A program made the position numbers and the translations under genes. The notes under the pieces are model-generated. The model was not told where the DNA came from. It did no database searches and was given only the letters and a program-made list of their open reading frames with translations. Of a stretch of DNA of 64,000 bases, positions 1 to 11,048 are shown piece by piece; the first letter of the stretch is position 1; every line of letters begins with the position of its first letter. Source of the DNA: Rhyacophila brunnea (Eukaryota > Arthropoda > Insecta > Trichoptera > Rhyacophilidae); NCBI GenBank assembly GCA_022495005.1, contig JAGYXB010000460.1, positions 186,001-250,000 of the forward strand, in the 5' to 3' direction.

Positions 1-60
1 CTCAAATTGCAAGCTTCGTATATTTCCGCTAGGTTCTCTGCTGGCATGCGTCTCCCCCTA
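1..60. repeat. Dispersed repeat fragment, cut by the window edge
   Basis: The opening bases match 29374-29432 closely: both share 'caagcttcgtat' and 'ttccgctaggtt' followed by 'ctctgctgg'. A weaker partial match ('acaagcttcat', 'aggttcctgg') lies near 47308. Two or three copies of the same stretch in unrelated surroundings indicate a mobile-element remnant. No class can be assigned from this short piece. Confidence 0.5.
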
Positions 61-1698
61 GGTGTGGGGTTAATGTGGTTAGACTCTTATTAGATTGTTC
101 GAAAAATCGGGATCGCAAATTATGTAAGTAAGATATTATTGTGTCATATTGTTTAATTACGTGTGATCACCAGAGTGACTATTATTACCTGTGCTCTGTT
201 TGAAGACGGAGCGTTAAAAATACACTCTTCTATACTTTAGGGTCCTAATAGTTGGGCATGGTGCCGACCCCTGCTTTATAACAAACACTTCTAATACCTT
301 TTCAATACATTATATATTTGTCTTTATTTATCTCTCTGTAACGCAGCCCAGCACTGCACAGCACACACATACAAACAGCCACACATCCAATCTCTCTTTC
401 TGTCTCTCTCTGGTGCAGGTAAATTGCGTCTTTATTGCGTGATCGCATAAAGTGAACACCCAATTTGCATCGCTCACATGCGCGCTCCATTTAATTGCCT
501 AGTCATGAATATACATTTCGTTCACACGGTTCATAACCCAGTTACTACTTTATTGTATTAAAGATCCGTTAATAAAAAATAAACTATTTTAAGACAATAA
601 CAATGAAACTCACGTAAAATACATCGGCTTTATCGAAATATGTACTTAACAATCCATATTGGTATTTAAATCAAGACAAGTGTTCTATGGCTATTATTGT
701 TACCATATAATATTGTTTTGCTTATGATATAAAATATAGTATTATTGTTAACTAAAAAGTATTAATGAGAGGAACGACAAGAATGTTGTCAGGTTGCACT
801 GCTGCTTGGTGACCATTCAATTTCTAGTTTCATTATATTTCATAATATCAATACTACGTGCGAAGGATATAACCAGAAAGAAAAGTCAGCCAGGAAGAAA
901 ATGCTTTTTTATTTACTTTATACTTTATTATTCATACAAAGTAGTTATATGATTATTGTTTGAATCCTGTTTCACGTAGGTATAATAGGTAAATAAATAG
1001 GTATTCGATAATTTTTGTATCTTTATGTCAGTCCACTAACAAGATCAATAAATTAAAGAAGAATTAGTATAATATAAGATATAAATATAAGAATAAGTGA
1101 TGGTCCAAATAACAGGCAAGCATCGGAAGCATAATTAATAAATCAAACAATAATAAATTAATACAGCTTCTTTTTGAAAACAAAAAAAAGAGAAAATCAC
1201 GTGAAAATCGCTGCCAACTTATTTTTAATTACTTATTAATTGTACTACAATTCGATTCTTTAAGATGGCAGCGTAGATTGTTTACTTTCAAATAAATTGT
1301 TGCTATGCAACAATGACTTTAAGTTTAGTGCACAATTATTCCGCATTTTATTTACAACGGGGTAAGCTGGGGTAAGCTTTTGAAGAATATAGCTAGTTTA
1401 TACACCCGTTTAAATAATAAAGATCCAAATTCATGCTTATGCAAAGAATAAGTTTTTTTTAAGGCACCGTGACGTTTTCCCACTTTACATTCCTTAAAGG
1501 AGGCAGTGTTTTCCCAGCGGGCATGCGCCCCTGTCAATAATATATTAGGTGTATACCACTTGTTCGCCTGCCATGAAAGTTACCGCTTTAGAACGCCTCA
1601 TAAGGTATAGAAACACTAGAAAAATTGTTCACTCAACCCTCTTATGTTAGCAAATAATATTCATCATCATCTTCTGTTTCTCTGGCACTATTGTCTAG
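61..1698. other. AT-rich stretch with no recognised gene
   Basis: I see only AT-rich sequence, short poly-A/T runs and chance reading frames of about 60 codons. No family motif, splice-flanked exon or RNA gene was recognised. Confidence 0.5.
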
Positions 1699-1988
1699 CA
1701 GTAGCGAAAGGTGGAGGTAGGCTGTTAAGATCCGCCATAAATAATGCACATGAAACTGTGTTAGTCATACGTATTTGTTTTTATTGAACTAAGACTACAA
1801 TTTACAGATGGTATTGGTTAGTTTTTAAAACTCAATTAAACCCTGCCTAAACCAAACCATAATAATTTTGGTATATTTTGGGCGATACGACAAAATTGTG
1901 CACACTTTTTTATTCACATTTATTTGTTTTCGTTGGATTAAGCATACATATTACACATATTGTTGGTTCATTTTTTTTAATTCATTAA
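1699..1988 (+). mobile_element. T-family MITE, 5' half (hAT-like)
   Basis: The end 'cagtagcgaaaggtggagg' and about 290 bp after it align with the start of the complete copy at 41100-41689, including 'gttggttagtttttaaaa', 'ccctgcctaa' and 'acacttttttattca'. The match stops at 'cattaa', where a foldback-element arm begins. The corresponding site in the complete copy is 'cattaagccctgcc', so the second element landed in or beside a TTAA inside this MITE. The 3' half of the MITE is not seen nearby. Confidence 0.7.
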
Positions 1989-2232
1989 GGAGGGACATGT
2001 TCAGCGTACGCCAAAATTGAGCTTTTATACTATTTTCAAAGCATGATCCTGGACATTCCTTAAACGTTGTAGATAATCTATTTACATAATTTTGAAGCCT
2101 TATTATCCTTTATATTAATTATCTTAAACATTTGGTGACTGCATAAAGTATTTTTATTACATAAAATAGTCTTTTAAACCTCTCCATCTAATGTTTTAGA
2201 ATATAGTCATATTTCAGTATATAACTATAATA
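1989..2232 (+). mobile_element. Foldback (P-family) element, single arm
   Basis: This stretch matches the left arm of the large palindrome at 23895-25284 and the copy at 43125-44036. Shared blocks include 'acatgctc/acatgttc' near the tip, 'cattccttaaacgttgtag', 'ataatctattta' and 'gcagtcat'-type blocks further in. Only about 240 bp of one arm remain and no inverted partner follows, so this is a truncated, non-mobile relic. It directly follows TTAA. Confidence 0.75.
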
Positions 2233-3148
2233 ACGGATACAGTTAACTCTAACTTATATAACAAATTAATACAATAAAGCAGATAAAAACTATATCACAT
2301 ACCTATTAAGTCAAGGATCACAATAAAAAATATAACAAACAAATTTTGAATAGTTTAAGTGTTTGTAAAAAGCCCTCATAAATCACTAATAATACTCGAT
2401 AAGCGTATAAATCGTCAAAACCTAATAATAGATTATTCGTAATAATAACAATAAAAATACTACACTCAAAAGATATAAGATCGTCATGAACATGAACAAT
2501 GGTAACGTATTGAGAATTTAATGGAGTTAACCACCGCCATCTTTAGATTAATAAAGCCTGAGCATAATTTTTTGCGCAAGCAACGAGTGGTCTACTGCCA
2601 TATTATTTATTGATAACGTACTTGCAAGCAGAGTTTGGTATTCTATAATGACTGAAGAGTATAAATAAGTTATTATCGTTTAGAATCGACTGTCACATTG
2701 ACAAACGTCCTAGTGTATTATAATATTAGACACAGAAGAAGTTTACTTACTTTGATCGTCACTTTCAATTATTAATAACACATAACCACTAAATCAGATG
2801 AACTCCAAGGTCTCCAAGATACGTAAAAATAATCTGAAAGAAATCTGAAACTAAGAATACTCCCGACAAAGTGAACATGATAAACGCGTCAGTATGAGCA
2901 CTCTATAGACAATGAGAGGTTATCCATAGACAACGGGAGGGGCAAAAAGAAGGACCATTCGTTTAATGTTTCGGATTCCTTCTTCAGTAGGCAATGAGCT
3001 AACTAATGAGATATATCTATGATATCAGTCTTTAAAAAGTTGTTAGTTAAACAATTGTATTATTATTCAATACTATTCGCAAGAACGACTCAAATAGAAT
3101 ATTAAAAAACTTAAAACTATTAGATTTTAAATTCATACTCCATCAAGT
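2233..3148. other. AT-rich stretch with no recognised gene
   Basis: No coding or RNA motif was recognised. It separates the foldback arm from the RTE LINE tail. Confidence 0.5.
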
Positions 3149-3610
3149 ACTTTTTATTTCTTACAAACAAAAAAAGTAAATGACAGTGAATTGATTATAT
3201 CTAATGTATATATAACCTATGATTATATCATAGGTTAAAAAATATTAATTAATATTATTTTTATATAATACAAATATATATATAATAAGATTTTTATGTT
3301 GTATATAATACTAATAAAAGATAACGTTTATATAATATTAAACAGTGCTATGTAACGTTTATATTAGTATATATTTTTGTATTTGTAACTTAAATAATAT
3401 TTTTAATGCTTACATACTAGTTTGTTTGGTTTGTAAGAACCCCTCTTCGGGTGAAGGCCTCCTCCAAAGAAAGAAATCCCACTGGACTCTTTCTTTGACT
3501 ATTTGTAGCCAAATTGGGCACGCTGTTTTTGTGATGTCGTCTTGTCATCTCGCATAGGATCTTCCTCTGTAGCGTTTCCCTTTTGTTATATTGTAGGTTA
3601 ATATGTAAAC
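3149..3610 (-). pseudogene. RTE-type LINE, 3' end with ORF2 C-terminus (degenerate)
   Basis: Read on the minus strand, about 3600 down to 3415 gives a C-terminus typical of RTE-clade LINE proteins. It has a GR-x-YAR segment, then QDDITKTA, an aromatic-rich stretch, VKERVQW, and after a frameshift SLEEAFTRRGVL. The family pattern is GRP-RW-DDI-K-AG-W-AKDR-W followed by a short tail. One family Trp codon is a stop here, and at least one frameshift is needed. The AT-rich 3' UTR continues to about 3149, where similarity to the second copy (36296-36573) ends at 'ctttttatttcttac'. The 5' part of the element is missing, as expected for incomplete reverse transcription. It is a dead copy. Confidence 0.7.
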
Positions 3611-4262
3611 CTTGGTTGGTGGGATAGATGCAAGGTTTGTTAGCGTTGTTGTATTTTTCTTTGGAGGGTTATAGTCGTGATCTTCCTCGGTGACCAACCG
3701 TATTAGAAGATGGTTTTTGTTTCTTGTTATAATAATATTATGTTCATGTATGAGATCATCGTGGGAGGGGTGGGTTGGTTGCTATGTGTTCTTGTCTTTG
3801 GTGACTTGGTTGCTTGTTATAATGTTGGTATTTTTGTTGACTAAGAAGTTCAGTATACCCGGTTTCGGGACTATTTATTATATATATTATAATATAAATA
3901 CAATTTAAAAATGCGTGTCTAATCGAAAAAAATGACTATTTTACTAGCTTCCTGGATACTTGATCTTTTTTGACATACGACCTGTTTCAGTATCAACGAC
4001 GCTATATAAAATTGATGAGTTATGTCCAAAACACCCGGCGTTTGCGATGTATCTCGTTTGTTTTCTCATGTACAAAAGTTAACGTCGCCGAGCACGTTGT
4101 TTTGTATTTTGCATGCAAAGATAGTGTCGCCGAAAACGTTCGCGCCGCTCCACCGAGGGATCGCCCGAAATTAACTTTGAATGAAACCTTACGATAATGT
4201 ACCATTATTTTGCGATATACGACCATGCCGTATCGGAAAGTATAAAAAACTACTACTTACAT
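3611..4262. other. No recognised gene
   Basis: Short frames at 3690-3908 and 3970-4197 show no family motif. The part nearest 3611 may still be diverged upstream LINE sequence on the minus strand, but I could not follow the protein further. Confidence 0.4.
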
Positions 4263-4332
4263 CAGTGATTCCCAAGTTTTTTTATTCCCAACGCCTCTAG
4301 GAAATTTTCGATTAGTGTTCGCCATAGAGGTA
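4263..4332 (+). mobile_element. hAT-like terminal fragment
   Basis: 'cagtgattcccaag' is a typical hAT end (CAGTGRTTCYCAA). About 70 bp follow before the TTAA of the next element. No opposite end was found downstream, so this is only a fragment. Confidence 0.4.
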
Positions 4333-4905
4333 TTAAGACGATACATCAGTGAAACGGCAAATAATTTTCAACAATAGGCGCGACGAAATTTTGGACTCGC
4401 TAGCATTCGGAGAGAGAACGTCGAGCTGGGAACACGTTAATTTGTTTCGTGGTCGTGACGGGGTTATTAATTCTTAAATCGTGTAAAGATGACTAAAAAC
4501 GTTACATATTTACTTTAAAAAGAAAACATGTAAATAAATATATTATTATTGTTACTTATAAAACATACGTTAAAGTTCCCACCACCACCCGTCATATATG
4601 CACAGCCGTTGGTATGCACGGCCGCTTTCTATGACGCTTTAAACGTGTCTGAAAGAAGTGATTTTAAGTGCACATTCCGTCCCGAGACGGAGCCGCATGA
4701 GACTGATGCTGCAATCATGCACTGTAGTGCTTAAAGAATAAAGTTAAGAAAGAAAAAGAACAATAAACAGAACATTAAATGGACGCATGTTGGATTTATA
4801 TGACAAATTATATTTCGATCGGCATTTTCACCTACGACCCGCAATCCGCGCATCGCCTAGCCTCAATCTTTTAAGACCATGTCTCAACTGAGGTTATAGC
4901 CTTAA
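4333..4905 (+). mobile_element. E-family MITE flanked by TTAA, copy 1
   Basis: The block runs from TTAA plus 'gacgatacatcagtg' to 'ctgaggttatagcc' plus TTAA. It shares most of its length with 44393-44762 and, on the opposite strand, with 23547-23894. Conserved pieces are 'gaaacggcaaataatttt', 'cgacgaaattttggac', 'gtaaagatgacta' and 'aatggacgcatgttgg'. TTAA on both sides is the target signature of piggyBac-like elements; assignment to that superfamily is inference. Compared with copy 2, about 190 bp of extra sequence sits at roughly 4556-4748, including 'gcactgtagtgc'. It has no coding capacity. Confidence 0.75.
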
Positions 4906-4961
4906 ATAAAAAAAAGGGCAAGAAATCGGCATTCTCATACAACTGGATGAAGCATGCTAAC

Positions 4962-5457
4962 ATAGGAGCGGCAGGTTATATGAAAGTATGGTAAAGCAGG
5001 CAAGTATGGTGAAAAAGTATGGTGAGGAAGGATGGTAATTTGCAGCGAAATTTCCACGTTAACATTATATTACGTTAAAATGACCAAAGTAAATCCTCCG
5101 TGATGCCCTGCATTTTTTTTATCGCGTCGCTATTTCTTGTAAGTTGTCGGCTATTGTTGGCCTACTTCATCATTAAGTTGTTTAAGAAAGCCGATTCCTT
5201 GTCCCTCCTTTTATTTAATACCTCTATGAGGCTAACAATAGCTGACAACTTACAAGAAATAGCGAAGCGATAAAAAAAATGCAGAGCATCACGAAGGATT
5301 TACTTTGGCCTTTTGACCGTCATTATAACGTACCTATATAATATTATAATAATGTTAACGTGGAAGTTTTGTCGCAACTTGATTACCAGCCAGCCACACC
5401 ATACTTTTCTATGGCCTGCCTGCTTCACCATACTTTCATATAACCTGCTGCCCCTAG
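4962..5457. mobile_element. Hairpin MITE with long inverted arms
   Basis: The left arm starts near 'ggagcggcaggttatatg' and the right arm ends with 'catataacctgctgcccc'. Inner parts also mirror: 'tttccacgttaacatta' at left pairs with 'taatgttaacgtgga' at right, and 'ttacaagaaatagcg' near 5250 mirrors 'cgctatttcttgtaa' near 5130. The arms are roughly 230 bp around a spacer near 5200. 'aagtatggt' recurs several times inside each outer arm, giving a short-repeat texture. It carries no ORF, and I could not settle a target duplication. Confidence 0.8.
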
Positions 5458-5754
5458 TTGTTCGCACTCACTACTAGTAAAATCACATTATGTGAAATAT
5501 TTTTTAATCAATACGTTTTTACTCAATGTATGAATATAAAATATAAATTGAGCAATTAAATAAGTCTAAATAGTAAACTCCGTTAAATACAAAATGTAAT
5601 AACTTCTTTGTTCAACTCTTCTCATTCGTGGTTTTGTCAAAATGACGAATTATCTTGCCGATTGCGATGTAGCCTACATGTCTTCATACTGATTCAAGCA
5701 AATGCTAGTCTTCCTAATATTAACCATTCATATTCCATTAATATTCCCAAATAT

Positions 5755-5885
5755 TAACACAATTACTGCTGACCTTTTAATTACTTTTTATTTACCACAT
5801 TTAAATAACACGTTAATTAAATTATATCTTATGTGCAAGTACTCCAAACGCGCCAGTCGCGGTGTCAGCACTAAATGAGTTAATA
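5755..5885 (+). repeat. R-family dispersed repeat, copy 1
   Basis: The block from 'ttaacacaattactgctgac' through 'ccacatttaaataacac' to 'cgcgccagtcgcggtgt' matches 12820-12965 in inverse orientation. Its first half recurs at 6350-6425. This indicates a mobile element of unknown class. Confidence 0.6.
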
Positions 5886-6028
5886 TCACCATTATTATCC
5901 ATTCCGATTTCTGGATAGGATCTTTGATGCAAGAGCAATGGCGGCTATATTTTAATATGCATTGTGATACTCGAGTGTAATTATACACGGTTTACACAAT
6001 TTTTAAAGAATTTTTCAACTAAATAATT

Positions 6029-6460
6029 ATGCCAAAGTGTAGTATTATTATTGGCTGTAGACACACAGTGGTGTTTACGGATTCAGACGGCCCCCCAGAA
6101 ACGAAAAAATACAAAATAATGTACGTTAATGGAGTATCTTTTCTTCTTATTTGTCAGGACCTCATGACTGCCAGATTGGCCCAGATGATTTGCTGTCGAA
6201 TAGCCTTCTCAATGGGTTGGCTCTACTCCTCTCGGTATTCTACCCGTCGTATTTATAAATTGCAGCAGTCATCTGAGACATCTAATGCTACCGTTAATAT
6301 TTTGACGAGACAAGACAGCGTCGACGACACAAGCTATCCTTCCACAAAATACCCATTCACTGCGGACCTTTTAATTAATGTTACTTTACCACATTTAAAT
6401 AACATGCTAATTATATATAATGGCCACCTATCATTTTATACGTGTGAAAATATCAACTAA
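6029..6460 (+). other. Unrecognised 143-codon ORF, probably not a gene
   Basis: The frame opens with MPKC-SIII-GC, which resembles the first Cys pair of a THAP zinc finger (usually C-x2-4-C; here five residues, with an 'attattatt' run that could be a slipped codon). The later THAP Cys/His pair and the FHxFP-type motif are not seen. The last third (from about 6350) is R-family repeat DNA, so at least that part is not conserved coding sequence. It may be a relic of a THAP-bearing transposon ORF, or chance. Confidence 0.2.
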
Positions 6461-7249
6461 ATAAGCCAGTAGGTACTTTAGCAACTTTGTATGAATTTAA
6501 AACCCCAACCAGATCACATTTACGTTCCTTTACAAAAAATGCCGTAGGTCTAAGAAACAGGCTACTTGTTTTCATTGTGTCGACTGATAAGTTTCTTCGT
6601 GTAAACGTTGTAGCACCTCCTGAGACTGCGGGCACCACAGTTTGGGAACCCATGATCTACACGGTGAACGTGTAGGCGTGATAATAAAACGAATTCGGGA
6701 TATTGTTTTTTTTTAGTATCTATAAAGTTGTATTGAACTTTATTTTAGCACTATTTTACGAATTCGACGGCCGTAAATGAAGAACCTTAACATAAAATAG
6801 ATCAGACCCCTTTGCTATATTTTTTGATACGTACCCATATAACTCGTTTTAATATTAAGTCATATAAATATTGTTAAAAAACAGTTTACGTAGCGCTATC
6901 AACGTATTTTTTATTTATTTATTCCGTAAAATATCATGGCATTACAGTTGTTTGGTAAATACACCATAATATAGGTACAGTACGTAAAAAAGTAATATTA
7001 ATAAGAAAAGCTGTAAATATTATTTATATATCATTTAAATAAATGTGGCAATCGTCAAATAATAGATTTAAAATTGGTGATAGCCTAACGGCCAAGGTAG
7101 GTGTATGTTCGACATTTTGGAAAGCTTTCAACGACTCCAGCTTCTCAGCTTTATCATTCAGATTCAAAGAAACAAAGAACCTATCATCATTAATGGCAAA
7201 AACCCCGGGTAAAAATCTCCCATCTTAGAGCTTTCAGGTCCCTAACTAC
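6461..7249. other. No recognised gene
   Basis: Opposed short frames at 6453-6675 and a frame at 7043-7228 show no family motif. The segment just before 7250 may be upstream sequence of the LINE remnant that follows. Confidence 0.4.
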
Positions 7250-7421
7250 TCGTAAATACATCTTAGGTCTAACCGACATACGTTAAGAATGAGTTAATAA
7301 TTTACATAAGTGGGGTAAAATCTCTTTCCTCTTTGTGAATGCGGAGACATCCAAACCGCTGAGTATGTTGATGAAACCTGCGTCCTGTGTCTCTATAGTC
7401 TATACAGTATATACCAATTAC
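7250..7421 (+). pseudogene. LINE ORF2 C-terminal relic (CxCG...H/Y...C region)
   Basis: Reading frames near 7270-7375 give RHTLRM, then a Trp/Gly stretch with stops, then LCECGDIQTAEYV...C. Insect R1/Jockey-group LINE proteins end in a Cys/His region after the RNase H domain of the form CxCG-x-xQT-xxHIV-xxC, usually preceded by an 'HxWG' stretch. The Cys-x-Cys-Gly and QTAEYV fit. Several stops show it is dead. A hAT element interrupts it from 7422, and 8146-8300 is probably the LINE 3' tail continued. Confidence 0.4.
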
Positions 7422-8137
7422 TAAGGAATCCAATCCCGAGCCAAAATTTTGATCCCGGGATTTCGGGATTACAATTTGACAATCCCGGGATTGGCATTTT
7501 TTCCATTGTTAATATAAAAATTTTATATTTACAAATAACATTGATAAAATCGGTAAAAAATAAATTTAGTATAATTTATACTATTTAAGATATTTATCGT
7601 TAATATTGTATACGTTCAATCTTGGAAATACATAAGTTTAATGGACTAAATAATATTGTAATACAAATAATAATGTGAATTTAATATGAGATTGCTATTT
7701 CTGATAGTAACGACTTAATGAATGGGTTATCGAGATTTAAATTAGTAAAGCAAAGCATGGTGTACTTATAGCCTTTCCGCTTCATAAATCTAATTAGTCA
7801 GCTAAATATGAATTTGCCGTGAAACGTGTGAGATCATGGTGAAATTACTTTGTTAATAGTGCTAAGCATTGTTTTTTTCCAATCATTCTCATTTTTATTA
7901 ATTTATGTGAAAAAATAAAATGAATCGGCAACTCACAGATGGGTATAAATCAAACTTCATTCAAACTCAGTTTATTTCTAATGTAGTTATATGTTATTAA
8001 AAGTATTTTTTCTGATAAATTTTCGTTTTTTTTAAATTCCATAAAAATTGATAAAAAATCAATCCCGAAAGTTTCGGGATTATGTTGGGATTCATAGGTA
8101 TCGAAAATAGCTCGGGATCCCGGGATTGGAATCCCTA
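7422..8137. mobile_element. Non-autonomous hAT element with 'AATCCCGGG' ends
   Basis: The left end is 'taaggaatccaatcccgag' and the right end is 'ggattggaatcccta'. Both ends carry repeated 'aatcccgggatt' and 'tttcgggatt' units as subterminal repeats. The flanks 'ccaattac' and 'ttaattac' agree at 6 of 8 bases, as for a decayed 8-bp hAT target duplication. At 716 bp it has no transposase frame and would have needed an enzyme in trans. Confidence 0.75.
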
Positions 8138-8145
8138 TTAATTAC

Positions 8146-8893
8146 CAAGATAATGCGCTAGTATGATTTGCAGTTTTATCAGTGCCTCTATTTATACTAC
8201 TTTACTGATAATGTGATCTTGTATTACTGTGACTGATGTTTGTTAATGTATATCTTGATGCCATCACAATACGAGGGAATGTATGAATAAACCATTTTCA
8301 TTCAGTATGTACATATATCATTTGATCTCTTCATTATACAACAATTACAACTGTTATTAATGAAATTAATTCTTCCTAGGTCTTCTCTTATGTTACTTTC
8401 GCAGTGTTACCAATTAGATCATTGTTAAGCAAAATTCAATTCTAAATATTTAGTCATTTGGAATATGAAAACCTTCTTTAACCATATCCGCATCTTAGTT
8501 TAAGCAAATGGATACCACACGATGCTTCCAAGAATCACTGCCGCTTGTTAGCCATCTTGTGTCAACTCAGGTCATACCAGCATCTCGTAGATCCACCGTA
8601 TACACACTAGATAATATTTACCAGCGTTCTAGGACGCTGAAATCCGGTTGGCTTAAAGAACAGGAAAGCTAAGTTGAAATTCTCTTCAGGCTATTAAAAC
8701 ATGGAAAAAGAAAAGTGCAATCATCAAAATATAATTATATTCTTGGGTTCAAATGCATACTCATAGTTAAATGACTAAATGTCTATAAATTAAGTGTCAG
8801 GACCACTTTATAAAGTGATAAAAACAAACGATGTATTTATTATTATTTTTACGTATTAGTTAAAGCTGTCTTTAATGTCAACATTTCATCATC
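8146..8893. other. Probable LINE 3' tail, then unassigned sequence
   Basis: The first ~150 bp continue the interrupted LINE end and finish near 'gtatgaataaa'. From 8300 to 8893 no gene or repeat family was recognised. Confidence 0.35.
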
Positions 8894-9135
8894 TGCGCGT
8901 CTATTTTATACACAAGACTTCTTTTTGGCCTCTACGGCAGCTATCTGGAGTAGGTTTGTATCGAAATATTAGCATTTATTGTAACAATTACAATAAATTA
9001 GTTGTAATTGTTACAATAAGTGCTATGTTTTAACAGAACCTCTCTTGGCTGTGTTAACTTTTGAGCAAGATTGACAGTTTTGACTGTTTAGACGACTTAC
9101 TTATTTTAACAATTATTATAATACCTCAATACATA
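8894..9135 (+). mobile_element. F-family MITE, copy 1 (decayed right arm)
   Basis: Blocks such as 'tatacacaagact', 'gcagctatct', 'gtaggtttgtatcga' and 'attagttgtaattgtta' match the better preserved element at 13298-14059. The right arm has drifted: only pieces such as 'taacaattattataatacc' recall the expected inverted end. It is non-coding. Confidence 0.55.
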
Positions 9136-10170
9136 AAATATGATAAAGTGATAATATTTATCACTTTACCACTTTAGCGGTCGATAAGTATAGAATAGAC
9201 CCACAGGTAGCATTTACGTAGCATGATAGAATATTGCGTTTTATTTCAAGCAATGTACTGTACCTATTAAGATCCATTATAGAATCCTTGAACTGTGCGC
9301 GTTGATTGATCATTGTAAATGCTCACTCCGTACCCTAACCTAAAATTACGGCAATTATTGTCAAATTATTCCATATGCGTTCACACAGGCAAACACATCT
9401 GCACGCAGACAATCAAATGCACACAAGGAAAGGTAAACTGCTGGTATCAGGTCATCCAGTGGCCTGACAGTTCGTGATGTGACGGTAATAAGTTATTCGA
9501 GTCACGTTCTGACCCCTCCCCGGCCAGACGTTTCGGACAGGAAATGTCAATGTTAGAATGAATTACATATATTATTAATACAGCTGTAGTTTCAACAAAA
9601 AATGTTTTAAAAAAAACTGTCATATGATAAACCATGAATCATTCATTACCACCCGGGATTTGATCCACTGCTGGAGGAATACCTCCTCTAGCTCTATCCT
9701 ATCTTGTCGGTCTCCATTTATTTGTTCACGTGTACAGTCAACGAATTTTATGTGGTCTATTTTTCTTGAGACTCACAATTAATTATTACCTTACGTAGGT
9801 TCTAACTCCCTCTTTCCCCAACGTTTCTTACTCGTTACAAGGCTAATTCTCAAAATAGAACATAGAAAAGTAGGTATACTGTTAGATGCATGAATGCGAT
9901 AGGTACTTGATAACTTCGGTAATAGAAGTAGGATCGATCACCCTTCTCTTAAGAGGGATCATTACCACCATTGAGGACGTCCATCTGACGCCTCCACCTA
10001 GATCTGAAGACTTATCTTACAGCCATACTGTTAGCACGTTAGTCTATAAGACAGCACTTGATACATGACAGTCGAGGTGGTCGGCATCCACCAAGGGACG
10101 ACAAACGTATCTGTTTTTTCCAGATGTGTCCTGCAGGTTTCAGATGAGACAACTAAGACCAACACACTAG
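9136..10170. other. No recognised gene; possible SINE-like bits
   Basis: Near 9650 the sequence 'cccgggatttgatccactg' resembles an inverted tRNA B box, as in tRNA-derived SINEs, but no A box was found at the right distance. Otherwise nothing was recognised. Confidence 0.35.
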
Positions 10171-10557
10171 GTAAGCCAGTTCCTGACCAGCCATGGTGAC
10201 TTCGCAGCCAAGCTGCATGGTTTTCACTTGATAGGACATAGGCCAGAATGCACATGCGGGCACGACCATCAAGACGCTGAACACGACCTCTGGGACTGCC
10301 CAGTGATAGGATCCAACCGAGTGGAGCTGTTTGCCAGGGTCCTTCCACATACGGGCCCGATTGGCCACGCCGACTTGATATCAACCAAGGCCAACTTTGA
10401 GGCATTCGAAAAATTTGCTGCGTCATATGGAGGACGGAATAATTCCGATCCCTCTTTAGATTCATCACTTTCAACTTCTGACTCCTCTGTTTCGGCAGAG
10501 TTTCAGTACACGGGTACAGAGAAAACTTCATGTCAAAATTATAGTCATGTTAAATGA
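10171..10557 (+). pseudogene. R1/Jockey-type LINE ORF2, C-terminal fragment
   Basis: An open frame begins just after a stop at 10168-10170 and reads FLTSHGDFAAKLHGF, then CTCGHDHQDAEHDLWDCP, then a Ser/Thr-rich tail to the stop at 10555. R1/I-group LINE proteins have the same order after their RNase H domain: FLTGHG-F-YLHRF, then a CxCG-xxE/D-xxxH-xxxxCP zinc-binding motif. All four ligands (C, C, H, C) are present. The reverse transcriptase and endonuclease are absent, so the copy is 5'-truncated. There is no ATG at the start of the conserved part, consistent with a fragment. The product is not expected to be made. Confidence 0.75.
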
Positions 10558-10977
10558 TGGCAGAGCAAGTCAAGATTCTTTTAATTTTCTAAAACTCTTT
10601 CTTTAAGCACTAAGGTGCATGGTTGCTACATCAGTCCCGTGCAGCATTGCTTCGGGACAAGGAAGTGTGGCACTAAAATATTTTCATTCTGACACAAACA
10701 ACGGCTGTATTATACATGGCGGGTGGAGATGGGGAAACTCAAATCATTGGTTTTATGGGGGGTCGAAAGCATATGTCCAGTTTCCCAGTGCATTACCATA
10801 GTTCATTAAAGAAAATATTTTAATAATGATAATATTTTGAATACGTATATAATATATTCTTTTTAACACTACAACAAGCCATGAGGCTCAATGACAGTAG
10901 TGTAGTTAGTATAAGAAAAACAATCGTAAGCTCTCCCCAGCGTTTAAGAAAATCCCACATTTAAAATATATATTGTG
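10558..10977. other. Probable LINE 3' flank; no gene
   Basis: It may include the 3' UTR of the LINE fragment just upstream. The 60-codon frame at 10619-10801 has no recognised motif. Confidence 0.35.
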
Positions 10978-11048
10978 ACCTCACTGGAAATCGAACGCGG
11001 AGCCCGCGTATAAAAGACCAGCGCCTTATGCATTGGACTAGAACGGAA
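10978..11048 (-). repeat. tRNA-derived (SINE-like) remnant
   Basis: On the minus strand there is an A-box-like stretch (about 'taagg-cgctggtc') and a B box 'gcgttcgatttcc' about 30 bases later, in the spacing of a tRNA. The acceptor stem pairs poorly, so it is a tRNA pseudogene or the head of an old SINE. Confidence 0.4.

Noticed and set aside
302..490. 62-codon minus-strand frame
   Set aside because: Overlaps 'tctctctttctgtctctctc' low-complexity sequence and shows no family motif.
3210..3290. Palindromic 'aacctatgattatatcataggtt' as a regulatory operator
   Set aside because: It lies inside the AT-rich 3' UTR of an RTE LINE and is not kept in the second copy.
10031..10531. 166-codon minus-strand frame
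   Set aside because: It is antisense to the LINE C-terminal frame at 10171-10557, which carries recognisable motifs. The minus-strand product has none.
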